Assembly (NCBI RefSeq): GCF_020099395.1 | Contig: NZ_CP083590.1 | Coordinates: 2,480,001 to 2,544,000, forward strand | Source: Streptomyces mobaraensis | Lineage (GTDB): Bacteria; Actinomycetota; Actinomycetes; Streptomycetales; Streptomycetaceae | Direction: 5' to 3' | DNA: 64,000 nucleotides | Shown: piece after piece, positions 9,079 through 17,191 of the stretch | Position numbering within the stretch: the stretch's first letter is position 1 | How the letters are laid out: each line of letters begins with the position of its first letter | Made by a program: the position numbers and the translations under genes | Notes under the pieces: generated by a model | The model's database searches: none | What the model was told of the DNA's origin: nothing | Seen by the model: the letters and a program-made list of their open reading frames with translations, nothing else

Positions 9079-9084
9079 GACGCG

Positions 9085-9207
9085 TTCAGCCCGTCCGGCG
9101 TTTGAGGACAGCGCGCTCAGCGTGCTGTGGGGGCGCGGGGGCCGGCCCCCGCAGGAAACGGTGAATGGGGGTGCCCCCTCTGGGGGAGGGACTGGGGCAC
9201 CCCCGGC
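9085..9207 (+). repeat. Intergenic repeat, copy 1 (CCCGTCCGGCGTTTGAGGAC family)
   Basis: It begins with AGCCCGTCCGGCGTTTGAGG, continues through a perfect 18-bp palindrome at 9135-9152, and ends with a block containing AAACGGTGAATGGGGGTGCC and CCCCTCTGGGGGAGGGA. Two further copies lie at 15.1-15.35 kb in opposite orientations. It fills most of the gap between two convergent genes, so it could act as a two-way terminator. The GTTTGAGGAC-type repeat is common between Streptomyces genes in my experience. Confidence 0.7.
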
Positions 9208-9218
9208 CGAAGGCCGCC

Positions 9219-10046
9219 TCAGGAGCCCCCGCGCCCCGCCCGCCACCGGTCGTACAACAAAGTCAACGCGCCATCGGCGACAAGCACGGCACCCGCCGCC
9301 CCCCACCCACGCCGCGCACCACCTCGCGACCAGGCCAACAACGCGACGCCGACGGCGACTTCAGCCTTACCCAGAGCCCGCGCCCGCGGCCCCCGCGTCC
9401 AGGCCCCGAGCGCCCCGCGCTCAGCCGCGCCCAGCCCCCCGCAGACAGCCGCCCGCCACCCGGGCCAGTCCACGGGCTCCGCGTCCGGCAGCGCCCCGGC
9501 CGCCTCGCAGAGCCGCCCGGCGGCCAGCCCGGGGACGACGCCCGGGCCGAGCTGGAGGCCCGCCCGGGCCAGGACGGCGGCGAGGCCGAGGACACGGGCG
9601 GCCCCGTCCGCCTCCGCGTCCGGCCGCGTCAGCCGGTCGAGCGCCGCACCGTCGAGCACCGGGTCGAGCCCGAGCCGGGTGCGGAGGGCGGTCAGCGCCT
9701 CCTCCTCGCCGAGCGGTGTGCCGTCGGGGAGCCAGGTGTGACCGACGGTGCGGCGGAAGCCCGCCGCCACCACGAACCCCGCGCCGTCCGCGTCCCACCA
9801 CAGCCCGACGACGGGCCAGTTGTCGGCCACCGTCAGGGCGTGCGCCCAGTCCCCCGCGACCGCCGCGAGATGGGTGCCGGCCTCACGCCAGGACTCGGCC
9901 GCGGGCACCAGGACGCTCCAGCCCTCGCCCGCCGGGGCCAGGAGCATCGGCCGCCGCAGGAGCTGCGCGACGGGGCGTACGCGGTCGGGGGCGGCCCGGC
10001 AGAGCAGCAGCAACCCCGCGGCCGGGATGTGATCGGTAGCGGACAT
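9219..10046 (-). CDS. Conserved hypothetical protein, 275 aa
   Basis: I do not recognise a catalytic family. The N-terminal half is a mixed alpha/beta domain with several tryptophans (GLWWDADGAGFVVAAGF, HTWLPDGTPLGEEEAL). The C-terminal half is alanine/leucine-rich and could form two or three membrane-associated helices near residues 200-260. The start looks leaderless: TAGCGT lies six bases before the ATG and there is no Shine-Dalgarno sequence. The gene is divergent from the DUF4097/PadR operon across 180 bp. It may be a typical Streptomyces-only protein of unknown role. Confidence 0.6.
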   Translation of the reverse strand: MSATDHIPAAGLLLLCRAAPDRVRPVAQLLRRPMLLAPAGEGWSVLVPAAESWREAGTHLAAVAGDWAHALTVADNWPVVGLWWDADGAGFVVAAGFRRTVGHTWLPDGTPLGEEEALTALRTRLGLDPVLDGAALDRLTRPDAEADGAARVLGLAAVLARAGLQLGPGVVPGLAAGRLCEAAGALPDAEPVDWPGWRAAVCGGLGAAERGALGAWTRGPRARALGKAEVAVGVALLAWSRGGARRGWGAAGAVLVADGALTLLYDRWRAGRGGS

Positions 10047-10074
10047 GCGCCAACGCTATGCCACCAGGGCGGGC

Positions 10075-10134
10075 TTGACTTCCCGGAGCCGCGATATATC
10101 GTGTTTGACAGAGACGCGATAAGACGCGATACAC
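10075..10134 (+). promoter_or_regulatory. Promoter and operator-like repeats of the DUF4097-padR operon
   Basis: A 10-bp palindrome CGATATATCG lies at 10092-10101. A tandem pair of GACGCGATA units follows at 10113-10131. TTGACA at 10105-10110 with GATACA 17 bases later is a plausible promoter embedded in these repeats. AT-rich palindromes of this kind are typical binding sites for PadR regulators, and the operon's second gene encodes one, so autoregulation is likely. Confidence 0.55.
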
Positions 10135-10226
10135 CGTGGGCCGTTCGCCGCGTACCCCACGGGCCGCGCCGACCGCGCCCGAGCCCACGCCGGCGCGACC
10201 GGCCCACGCCGCACAAGGAGGCCCGC

Positions 10227-11144
10227 ATGCCCACCCCGCCGGAGTGGTCGCTGACCGCACCCGAGAACCTGACCTTCGAGGAGCCGGTCACCTCCTTGGA
10301 GGTGCGCCTCGCGAACGGGGCCGTCAACGTCGTCGGCACCGACACGGGGCCCGCCCGCCTGGAGCTCTCCGCGCACGCGGGGGCGCCCCTCCTTGTCACC
10401 CACAAGGATGGAGCGCTGACCGTCGGATACGAGGATCTCGCCTGGAAGAACATCCTCAGCCGGATCGCCCACGGCCTCCGCCACCGCTCGGTCACGGTCA
10501 CGCTGGCCGTGCCCACCGGCACCCGCGTCAAGGTGGGTGTCGTCGGGGCGCACGCCGTCGTCTCGGGCGTCTCCGGCGCCACGGACGTCCGCGGCGTCAC
10601 CGGGAACGCCACGCTGGTGGGTCTGACCGGCCCGGTCAGGGCCGAGACGGTCTCCGGCGACGTGGAGGCCCAGTCGCTCTCCGGGACGCTGCGCCACAAC
10701 TCCGTCTCCGGCGACCTCACCCTCGTCGACTGCCGGAGCGAGACGGTGAAGTCGGATACGGTCACCGGCGGCATCGTCATCGACCTCGCCGAGCCCGCCG
10801 CGGCCGTCCCCGGCCCGGCGCCCACCCTGGAACTCAGCACCGTCTCCGGCGACGTCGCCCTGCGCCTGCCGGGCTCGACGGACGCCGTCGTGGAGGCGGG
10901 CACCGCCACCGGCGCCGTCTCCCACGCGTTCGGCGAGCTCCGGCAGTCCGGCGAGTGGGCCGGCCGGCGCCTCACCGGCCGGCTGGGCCAGGGCACCGGC
11001 CTGGTGCGGGTCACCAGTGTCTCGGGGGCCGTCACCGTCCTCCGCCGGCCCCCGGCCGCCGACGCCTTCACCGACGTCTTCGCCGAAGGCCCCGACGCGC
11101 CCGACGCGCCCGCCGACGCCCCCGCTCAGGGAAAGGTCCTCTGA
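10227..11144 (+). CDS. DUF4097 beta-helix-type protein
   Basis: The ATG at 10227 is chosen for the AAGGAGG just upstream, although the open frame extends further back. The 305-residue product is rich in short repeating strands such as VSGDVEAQSLSGTL, VSGDLTLVDC and VSGDVALRL, the signature of DUF4097 proteins that form a right-handed beta-helix or beta-roll. No signal peptide or membrane segment is visible. Its stop overlaps the ATG of the padR gene by one base, so the two are translationally coupled. The biochemical role of the family is unknown; in Actinobacteria it often partners PadR regulators. Confidence 0.85.
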   Translation: MPTPPEWSLTAPENLTFEEPVTSLEVRLANGAVNVVGTDTGPARLELSAHAGAPLLVTHKDGALTVGYEDLAWKNILSRIAHGLRHRSVTVTLAVPTGTRVKVGVVGAHAVVSGVSGATDVRGVTGNATLVGLTGPVRAETVSGDVEAQSLSGTLRHNSVSGDLTLVDCRSETVKSDTVTGGIVIDLAEPAAAVPGPAPTLELSTVSGDVALRLPGSTDAVVEAGTATGAVSHAFGELRQSGEWAGRRLTGRLGQGTGLVRVTSVSGAVTVLRRPPAADAFTDVFAEGPDAPDAPADAPAQGKVL

Positions 11145-12091
11145 TGCCCCCCGTCTTCGCCCACGGCCGCCTCCGCCTCTACCTGCTCAAGCTGCTGGAC
11201 GAGGCCCCGCGCCACGGCTACGAGATCATCCGGCTGCTGGAGGAGCGCTTCCAGGGGCTCTACGCCCCGTCCGCCGGCACCGTCTACCCGCGCCTCGCCA
11301 AGCTGGAGGCCGAGGGCCTGGTCACCCACACCACCGAGGGCGGCCGCAAGGTGTACGCGATCACCGACGCGGGCCGCGCCGAGCTCGGCGACCGGGCCGG
11401 TGAACTGGCCGGTCTTGAGCGGGAGATCCAGGAGTCCGTCACGGCCCTCGCCGCCGACATCCAGGAGGACGTCCGCGGGGCGGCCGGCGCCCTGCGCCGC
11501 GAGCTGCGCGAGGCCGCCGGCCGACTGCGCGACGGCTCCCCGGGGGCCGGCGGGCAGGGCGGCGACGCCTTCGCCGGGATGAAGGAGGAGCTGCGCCGGG
11601 CCAAGGAGGAGTGGAAGGAGCAGGCACGCCGCGCGAAGGAGGAGAGCCGGCGCGCCCGCCAGGAGGCCCAGCAGGCCCGCCACCAGGCGCGGGAGGCCCA
11701 TGAGCACACCCGCGAGGAGGTGCTCCGCATCAAGGAGCGTGTCCAGGAGCAGGTCCGCGAGCACGCCCGGCGCGGCGACTGGCCTACCGGCCTCATGGAG
11801 GGCGTCAGCGCGCTCGCCCAGGAGCTCGGCGCCCTGGCCGGCGGCCGTCCCGAGTCCGCGCCCGGGTCCCCGACGGTCCGCGTCGAGCGCGCGGACGCGC
11901 CCGAGTGGGCGTCGGTGGACTACGCCCACTCCACCGACCCGGCCCGCGACCTCGACCGGCTGCTGGACCGCTTCCGCGACGAGATCCGCGACGCGGCGCG
12001 CGACCACGGGGTGACCGCGGGGCAACTCGACGAGTGCCGGGAGCACTTGGCGGAGGCGGCGATGCGGATGGGCGGGGTGCTCCGGAGGTGA
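11144..12091 (+). CDS. PadR-family transcriptional regulator with long coiled coil
   Basis: The 315-residue product starts with a PadR winged helix (residues 1-85: LYLLKLLDEAPRHGYEII, GTVYPRLAKLEAEGLV). A very long charged coiled coil follows, dense in E, R, K, A and Q (about 95-210). A C-terminal globular part ends in a helix. Typical PadR proteins are 110-180 residues, so the extension is unusual but known in Streptomyces. It probably represses its own operon through the AT-rich palindrome at 10092. The coiled coil likely mediates dimerisation or contact with the DUF4097 partner. Confidence 0.9.
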   Translation: MPPVFAHGRLRLYLLKLLDEAPRHGYEIIRLLEERFQGLYAPSAGTVYPRLAKLEAEGLVTHTTEGGRKVYAITDAGRAELGDRAGELAGLEREIQESVTALAADIQEDVRGAAGALRRELREAAGRLRDGSPGAGGQGGDAFAGMKEELRRAKEEWKEQARRAKEESRRARQEAQQARHQAREAHEHTREEVLRIKERVQEQVREHARRGDWPTGLMEGVSALAQELGALAGGRPESAPGSPTVRVERADAPEWASVDYAHSTDPARDLDRLLDRFRDEIRDAARDHGVTAGQLDECREHLAEAAMRMGGVLRR

Positions 12092-12471
12092 TGCAGGGGC
12101 CCGCGCTGTTCCACGGCTCCCTGCGTGCCCCCCTCACCTCGTCCGCACTCGGCCGCCGGTCCCCGGCCGGCGAACGCCGTGCGGAGGGGCGGCCGCTGCC
12201 CTGCGTGGCGGCGCCGGCCGCCACCAGGCGGGGCGGCCGGCCCTCCGCACCGCCGGCCGGACAGGACGGCGGACCCTGGCCCGCCCGGGTCGCGGGCCCG
12301 GGTGGCTCCCCGTCACGACAGCGCCGGTCACCCACCACCAGGCGTCCGGCCGCCGCCCGGCCCTCTCCCGCCCGGACGAGGAGGCGGGCCCCGGCCACCC
12401 GAGTCGTCCGGGGACCGCCCCGGAAGATCCAGATCCCGGCCGCCGCGCCAGGGTCGGAGTCGCTGTGAGGT

Positions 12472-12590
12472 CCCGGACGCCGTCAGGGGTCCAGCGCTGT
12501 CGGAGGCCGAGCGCCGTCAGGGGCCCAGTACCGTCAGGTCCGAGGCGCCCTCAGGGTCCGAGCGCTGTCAGGGACCCAGCGCCGTCAGGG
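12472..12590 (-). repeat. Seven tandem 17-bp units reaching the stop codon of the GH5 gene
   Basis: Read on the minus strand, the consensus is about CCCTGACGGCGCTCGGA, repeated seven times with substitutions. The first unit contains the real TGA stop of the GH5 gene; the later units repeat that CCTGA. The rest of the 12092-12584 gap is high-GC sequence in which I see no gene. Confidence 0.6.
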
Positions 12591-14075
12591 TCCGAGCCGC
12601 CGCGCCACCACCCCGACCGCCGCCCCCGGCCGGGCGCGGACCGTCACCCGTCCGCGTTCGCCGGGGCGGACGTACGCCGTGTCCGGGCGGGCCGGCCCGG
12701 AGACCGTGACGCGCCAGCCGCGCGGGGCCGGCGGCAGGGTCAGGTCCGTCCGGCCGCCGCCCGCCGCCGAGGCGGTGTATTCCAGCCGGAAGACGCCGTC
12801 CCGGGGGTCGTACGACGTGTGCCGTACGCCGCCCGCCACGGCCGGCGCGTACGGCCGGGCCGTGTCCTCCTTGTGCCGCTGGAAGCGGCCCTCACGGTCC
12901 AGGGCGCAGTAGCCGCCGCCGTAGCACCAGGTCCAGCCCGCCCAGCCGGAGCCGTAGCGGTCCAGGGAGGCGAGCGCGTCCGCGTAGTAGCGGCCCATGT
13001 TCGGCAGAGTGCTGTCGGGCGGCCCCCACTCGCCCACCACGACGGGGACCCGCCGCTCGCGCGGGTAGCGGACGACGGCGGCCTCGTAGCGCTCGATCCA
13101 GCGGGCCGCCGGGTCGTAGTCGGCGCCGGTCTCCATGGAGGTCTCGTAGAAGTGCGGCGCGTAGACGATCCGGCCGGCCGGGTCCTCGACGCGGCCGAGG
13201 GAGGTCGGGACGCCCTCGCCCACGACGGGCGTCGGCTCGACGAAGATCCGGTGCGTGCGGTCGACGGAACGGATCGCCGCCACGAGGCGGTTGTACATGG
13301 GGGTGACCTGGGTGGCCTCCACCCGGCGGGCGGCGGCGGGCAGGTCCTCGCCCGGACGCAGCCGGCCCATCGGCTCGTTGATCAGGTCGTAGCCGTACAC
13401 GGCGGGGTGTCCGGCCAGCCGGCCGGCCAGCACCCGCCACATCCGCTGCTGGGCCCGCCGCAGGTCCGCGTCCTCGTAGAGGTGCTCGAACGCGGCCTGC
13501 ACACCGGGTTCGTAGTACTCGGCGAACCAGTCGTCCGGATGCGGCCGGTAGGGCAGGCCGTCGGTGCGGGTGGCCCACTCGGGGATGCCCCGGTGGCCGC
13601 CGAACGCGGGCCCGTAGACGTCCTGGTGGGCGTCGATCACGACCCTGACGCGGTACCGGGCCGCCCAGTCCAGGATCCGTTCGATCTTCCGCAGGTAGCG
13701 CTCGCTGTAGCGGCCGGGCCGGGGTTCGAGATCGTCCCAGAACACCGCGAGCCGGGCGAAGTCGAAGCCGCGGGCCGACAGGTCCCGGAGGTGGCGCTCG
13801 GTGATGTCCTCCAGGGCGCGGTCGCCCCGGTGGTCCTTGTCGGCGAGGTTCCAGCCGCGGAGGGTGAGGGTCCGCCCGCCGTCGTCGGTCAGCGGGGGGA
13901 TCCCGTCACCCGGCGCGGCCGGGACCGCCGGGACCGCCGGGACCGCCGGGACCGCCGGGGCCGCCGGGGCGGCTTCGGCCCTCGGCGCAGGAGTGGCGAG
14001 TGGTGCGACAGCTGTCAGCAGCGCGAGCGCCGAGGCCACGACGGGCCCCGGGCGGCGCACACGTCTCGTCCGCAT
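12585..14075 (-). CDS. Secreted GH5 glycoside hydrolase (endoglycosylceramidase-like)
   Basis: The 496-residue product has a signal peptide (RRVRRPGPVV, hydrophobic core, APRAEAAP) and a low-complexity AVPAVPAVPA linker encoded by 9-bp DNA repeats. The GH5 barrel includes LRGWNLADKD, VIDAHQDVYG, the acid/base glutamate E234 in YDLINEPMG, and the nucleophile E349 in VVVGEWG. A C-terminal beta-sandwich follows. The DAHQDVYG and NEPMG context resembles endoglycosylceramidases and related GH5 enzymes more than cellulases. It would act outside the cell on glycolipids or glucans. The start appears leaderless (TATGAC six bases upstream). The substrate is inferred. Confidence 0.85.
   Translation of the reverse strand: MRTRRVRRPGPVVASALALLTAVAPLATPAPRAEAAPAAPAVPAVPAVPAVPAAPGDGIPPLTDDGGRTLTLRGWNLADKDHRGDRALEDITERHLRDLSARGFDFARLAVFWDDLEPRPGRYSERYLRKIERILDWAARYRVRVVIDAHQDVYGPAFGGHRGIPEWATRTDGLPYRPHPDDWFAEYYEPGVQAAFEHLYEDADLRRAQQRMWRVLAGRLAGHPAVYGYDLINEPMGRLRPGEDLPAAARRVEATQVTPMYNRLVAAIRSVDRTHRIFVEPTPVVGEGVPTSLGRVEDPAGRIVYAPHFYETSMETGADYDPAARWIERYEAAVVRYPRERRVPVVVGEWGPPDSTLPNMGRYYADALASLDRYGSGWAGWTWCYGGGYCALDREGRFQRHKEDTARPYAPAVAGGVRHTSYDPRDGVFRLEYTASAAGGGRTDLTLPPAPRGWRVTVSGPARPDTAYVRPGERGRVTVRARPGAAVGVVARRLGP
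13921..13965 (-). repeat. Five 9-bp tandem repeats (GGGACCGCC) inside the GH5 gene
   Basis: Four identical GGGACCGCC units and one GGGGCCGCC encode the alternating AVP linker just after the signal peptide. Such a tract is prone to slippage in steps of three residues. Confidence 0.85.
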
Positions 14076-14082
14076 CCGACGG

Positions 14083-15045
14083 TCATACCGTCAGGACGAC
14101 CTTCCCGAACAGCTCGCCCTCGGCCATCCTTTCGAGCCCCTCGCGCGCCCGGTCCAGCGGCAGCACGGAGTCGATCACCGGCCGGACGCCGGTGGCCGCG
14201 CAGAAGGCCAGCAGGTCCGCCAGCTCCTCCTTGCTGCCCATGGTCGAGCCGACGATCCTCAGCTCCAGGAAGAAGACCCGGGTCAGCTCCACGGCCGACG
14301 GGTTCGGACCGCTCGTGGCGCCGGAGATCACGAGCGTGCCGCCCGGCTTAAGGGATTTGACCGAGTGCGACCAGGTCGCGGCGCCGACGGTCTCGATGAC
14401 CGCGTCCACCCGGTGCGGCAGCCGGGCGCCCGGCTCGAACGCGTCCTCCGCGCCCAGCTCGACGGCGCGCCGCCGCTTGGCCTCGTCCCGGCTGGTCGCG
14501 AAGACCCGCAGGCCCGCCGCCGCGCCCAGCACGATCGCGGCGGTGGCCACGCCGCCCCCGGCGCCCTGCACCAGGACGCTCTGGCCGGGACGGACGTTCG
14601 CGTTGGTGAACAGCATCCGGTAGGCGGTCAGCCAGGCCGTCGGCAGACAGGTGGCCTCCTCGAAGGACAGCTCCTTCGGCTTCGGCAGCAGGTTCCAGGC
14701 CGGGACGGTGACCCGCTCGGCGAACGTGCCCTGGTAGCGCTCGGTGAGCAGCGAGCGCGGCTCGTCCGGGCCCACCCCGTGGCCGGTCTGGCCGATGACG
14801 GAGTGGACGACGACCTCGTTCCCGTCCTCGTCGATCCCGGCGGCGTCGCAGCCGAGGATCATCGGGAAGGCGTCCTCCTTGATCCCCACCCCGCGCAGGG
14901 TCCACAGGTCGTGGTGGTTGAGGGAGGCGGCCTTGACGGTGACGGTCGTCCAGCCGGGGCGTGCGGCGGGCTCGGGGCGTTCGCCCAGTCGAAGCCCGTT
15001 CAGCGGCTGGTCCCGGTCGATGCGTGCGGCGTAGGCGGCGAACAT
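14083..15045 (-). CDS. Zinc-type MDR oxidoreductase (quinone oxidoreductase/alcohol dehydrogenase family)
   Basis: This is a 320-residue medium-chain dehydrogenase/reductase. The GroES-like N-terminal domain has ASLNHHDLWTLRG, and the Rossmann domain has VLVQGAGGGVATAAI in place of the usual GxGxxG. The catalytic zinc cysteine is absent; the equivalent of GHE is GCDAAG, so it may be zinc-independent. It would reduce a quinone, enone or aldehyde using NADPH. The ATG follows TAGGTT by six bases with no ribosome-binding site, so a leaderless transcript is likely. Only seven bases separate its stop from the GH5 start. Confidence 0.85.
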   Translation of the reverse strand: MFAAYAARIDRDQPLNGLRLGERPEPAARPGWTTVTVKAASLNHHDLWTLRGVGIKEDAFPMILGCDAAGIDEDGNEVVVHSVIGQTGHGVGPDEPRSLLTERYQGTFAERVTVPAWNLLPKPKELSFEEATCLPTAWLTAYRMLFTNANVRPGQSVLVQGAGGGVATAAIVLGAAAGLRVFATSRDEAKRRRAVELGAEDAFEPGARLPHRVDAVIETVGAATWSHSVKSLKPGGTLVISGATSGPNPSAVELTRVFFLELRIVGSTMGSKEELADLLAFCAATGVRPVIDSVLPLDRAREGLERMAEGELFGKVVLTV

Positions 15046-15116
15046 GGTGCGAACCTAGCGGGGGCTCTTGGTGTGGGGGAACGGGGGCGCGGTGTGACGC
15101 GGCTCGCGTCGCGGGG

Positions 15117-15345
15117 GGTGCCCCGGTCCCTCCCCCAGAGGGGGCACCCCCATTTCGCCGATTCCCGGGGAGCACCCCGGACCCCCGGCATCGCGGCTTC
15201 GCCGCGAGGTCCTCAAACGCCGGACGGGCTATCCAGCCCGTCCGGCGTTTGAGGACAACCGCGCGGAGCGCGGTTCGGGGTGCGGGGGCTCGCCCTCACA
15301 GGAAACGGTGAAATGGGGGTGCCCCCTCTGGGGGAGGGACCGGGG
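15117..15345. repeat. Intergenic repeat, copies 2 (inverted) and 3 head to head
   Basis: Copy 2 (about 15117-15230) is the reverse complement of the 9085 element, and copy 3 (about 15235-15345) is in direct orientation. They meet at a perfect 22-bp inverted repeat, 15209-15230 and 15235-15256, with a 4-base ATCC loop. Copy 3 carries the same AAACGGTGAAATGGGGGTG and CCCCTCTGGGGGAGGGA tail as copy 1. The element fills the 317-bp gap between two genes on the same strand. Confidence 0.8.
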
Positions 15346-15362
15346 CAAGGCCGCCCGCAGGG

Positions 15363-16577
15363 CTACCGCCGCGCGACCCCGTCCGCCCGCGCCGCCGCGG
15401 CCACAGCGGCCGTCACCGCCGGAGCGACCCGCTCGTCGAACGGCGACGGAATCACGCACTCCGCGCTCAGCTCACCAGCGACGACAGCAGCCAAGGCGTC
15501 AGCCGCCGCCAGCTTCATGCCCTCGGTGATCCGGGACGCCCGCACCTGGAGGGCGCCGGCGAAGATGCCGGGGAAGGCGAGCACGTTGTTGATCTGGTTG
15601 GGGTAGTCGCTGCGGCCGGTGGCCACCACGGCCGCGTACTTGTGGGCGACGTCCGGGTGGATCTCCGGGGTGGGGTTGGCCATCGCGAAGATCAGCGCGT
15701 TGTCGGCCATCTTCGCGACCGCCGCCTCGGGGACCGTGCCGCCGGAGACGCCGATGAAGACGTCCGCGCCGTCGAGGGCGGACTCCAGGGGCCCGGCGAG
15801 CCCGGCCTTGTTGGTGAACCCGGCCAGTTCCCGCTTGACGTCCGTCAGGTCGGCGCGGTCGCGGGAGACGATGCCCTTGCGGTCGCACACGGCCACGTCG
15901 CCGATGCCCGCCTCGACCAGGATGCGCGCGATGGCGACGCCGGCGGCGCCGGCGCCGGAGATGACGGCGCGCAGGTCGCCGAGGGTGCGGCCGGTGAGCT
16001 TCGCGGCGTTGCGAAGGGCGGCCAGGGTGACGACGGCGGTGCCGTGCTGGTCGTCGTGGAAGACGGGGATGTCGAGCCGCTCCTGCAGGCGCCGCTCGAC
16101 CTCGAAGCAGCGGGGAGCGGAGATGTCCTCCAGGTTGACGCCGCCGAAGGACGGCGCGAGGCGGACGACGGTCTCGACGAGCTCGTCCACCTCGCGGCAG
16201 TCGAGCGCGATCGGCACCGCGTCCACGCCGCCGAACTGCTTGAAGAGGATGGCCTTGCCCTCCATCACGGGCAGGGACGCCTCGGGGCCGATGTCCCCGA
16301 GGCCGAGGACGGCGCTGCCGTCCGTGACCACCGCGACGACCTGGGACTTCCAGGTGTAGTCGTGGACGAGTTCGGGCTGTTCCGCGATCGCGGTGCACAC
16401 CTTGGCGACGCCCGGTGTGTAGGCGAGGGACAGGTCGTCCTTGTCCCGCACGGGCACGGTCGCCCGCACCGCCATCTTGCCACCGCGGTGCAGCGCGAAG
16501 GCCGGATCGAAGGGCTCGTCCCGAGCACCCTCCTCCGCACCGCTCCCGCTGAGAGGATTGACGATCTCCGCTGCCAC
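15363..16577 (-). CDS. NAD(P)-dependent malic enzyme
   Basis: The GTG start gives MAAEIVNPLSG, as I recall for Streptomyces homologues, and a length of 404 residues that fits the short bacterial form. The open frame continues upstream, but that part looks non-coding. The malic domain includes SLAYTPGVAKVC, and VFHDDQHGTAVV supplies the metal-binding aspartates. The NAD domain has ISGAGAAGVAIARILVEAG. It decarboxylates malate to pyruvate and CO2, linking the TCA cycle to gluconeogenesis and NADPH supply. It corresponds by position to the malic enzyme near SCO5261 (from memory). Confidence 0.92.
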   Translation of the reverse strand: MAAEIVNPLSGSGAEEGARDEPFDPAFALHRGGKMAVRATVPVRDKDDLSLAYTPGVAKVCTAIAEQPELVHDYTWKSQVVAVVTDGSAVLGLGDIGPEASLPVMEGKAILFKQFGGVDAVPIALDCREVDELVETVVRLAPSFGGVNLEDISAPRCFEVERRLQERLDIPVFHDDQHGTAVVTLAALRNAAKLTGRTLGDLRAVISGAGAAGVAIARILVEAGIGDVAVCDRKGIVSRDRADLTDVKRELAGFTNKAGLAGPLESALDGADVFIGVSGGTVPEAAVAKMADNALIFAMANPTPEIHPDVAHKYAAVVATGRSDYPNQINNVLAFPGIFAGALQVRASRITEGMKLAAADALAAVVAGELSAECVIPSPFDERVAPAVTAAVAAAARADGVARR

Positions 16578-17191
16578 TTTCTTGACCCCTTTGTCGAGAT
16601 GTCCATCGAGGGTATATCCGTCCCCTGGAGTGCGGGGCGGCCGGGCGGGTGTCCGCTCGTCCCGGCGGATGGCCGGGGCGTGCCGCGACCGCCGTGCGGG
16701 CGGTCCGCGCGCGGGAGCGCGAGCGGGGAGTGCGGACACCGGGCGCGCTGCACGACGCGCCGTGAGCCCCGGGTGCGGGGTAAGGGCCCTTTCTACCGGA
16801 TGAGCGCTACGGCCGACGAGTGAGTTACGAGGTTCTCTGCCACGCCGCGCCGATGTCGGCCGGAAATCGGTGTCAACTGAGGCTGAGAGTCCATGGAGTG
16901 AGACGTGTGACGCGTGATGTGCGTCTCGCTCCCAGAACGAACGGAAGCGGTCAACCAACCCCACACCACCCGAACAACCCTCTTCAGCAAGACGATCATC
17001 CCGTTATCCGATTTTGACATTGCTGGCCCCCCGAACGGTGTAGTCCAGATGGCAAGATGCCCCAAACACCCGAGGTCGCGGCAGCCGGTGAAGTGTGCTG
17101 ACGCCCTCGGCGCGGCCTCGCAGCCCGTTTTTTCCCTTGAACAGTCCGTGTGAAGAGTCGGCTATCCCCTCACCCGCAGGAGGAACCAGCA
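16578..17191. other. Gene-free 614-bp divergent region between malic enzyme and the ABC importer
   Basis: No convincing gene is seen. The stretch from about 16800 to 17170 is clearly lower in GC than its surroundings, with AT-rich segments typical of regulatory DNA. It must hold the promoters of both flanking units. Confidence 0.6.
17014..17044 (+). promoter_or_regulatory. Candidate sigma-70-type promoter of the amino-acid ABC operon
   Basis: TTGACA at 17014-17019 is a perfect -35 hexamer. TGTAGT at 17039-17044 (spacer 19) or GGTGTA at 17037-17042 (spacer 17) could serve as -10. The start codon lies about 150 bases downstream, leaving a moderately long leader. Confidence 0.45.

Noticed and set aside
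8743..9306. Minus-strand frame opposite the DUF6104 gene
   Set aside because: The opposite strand encodes a compact acidic protein with a recognisable family sequence and start; this frame has none.
11905..12468. Open frame overlapping the end of padR and the following gap
   Set aside because: No start signal or domain; proline/arginine-rich translation typical of non-coding GC-rich DNA.
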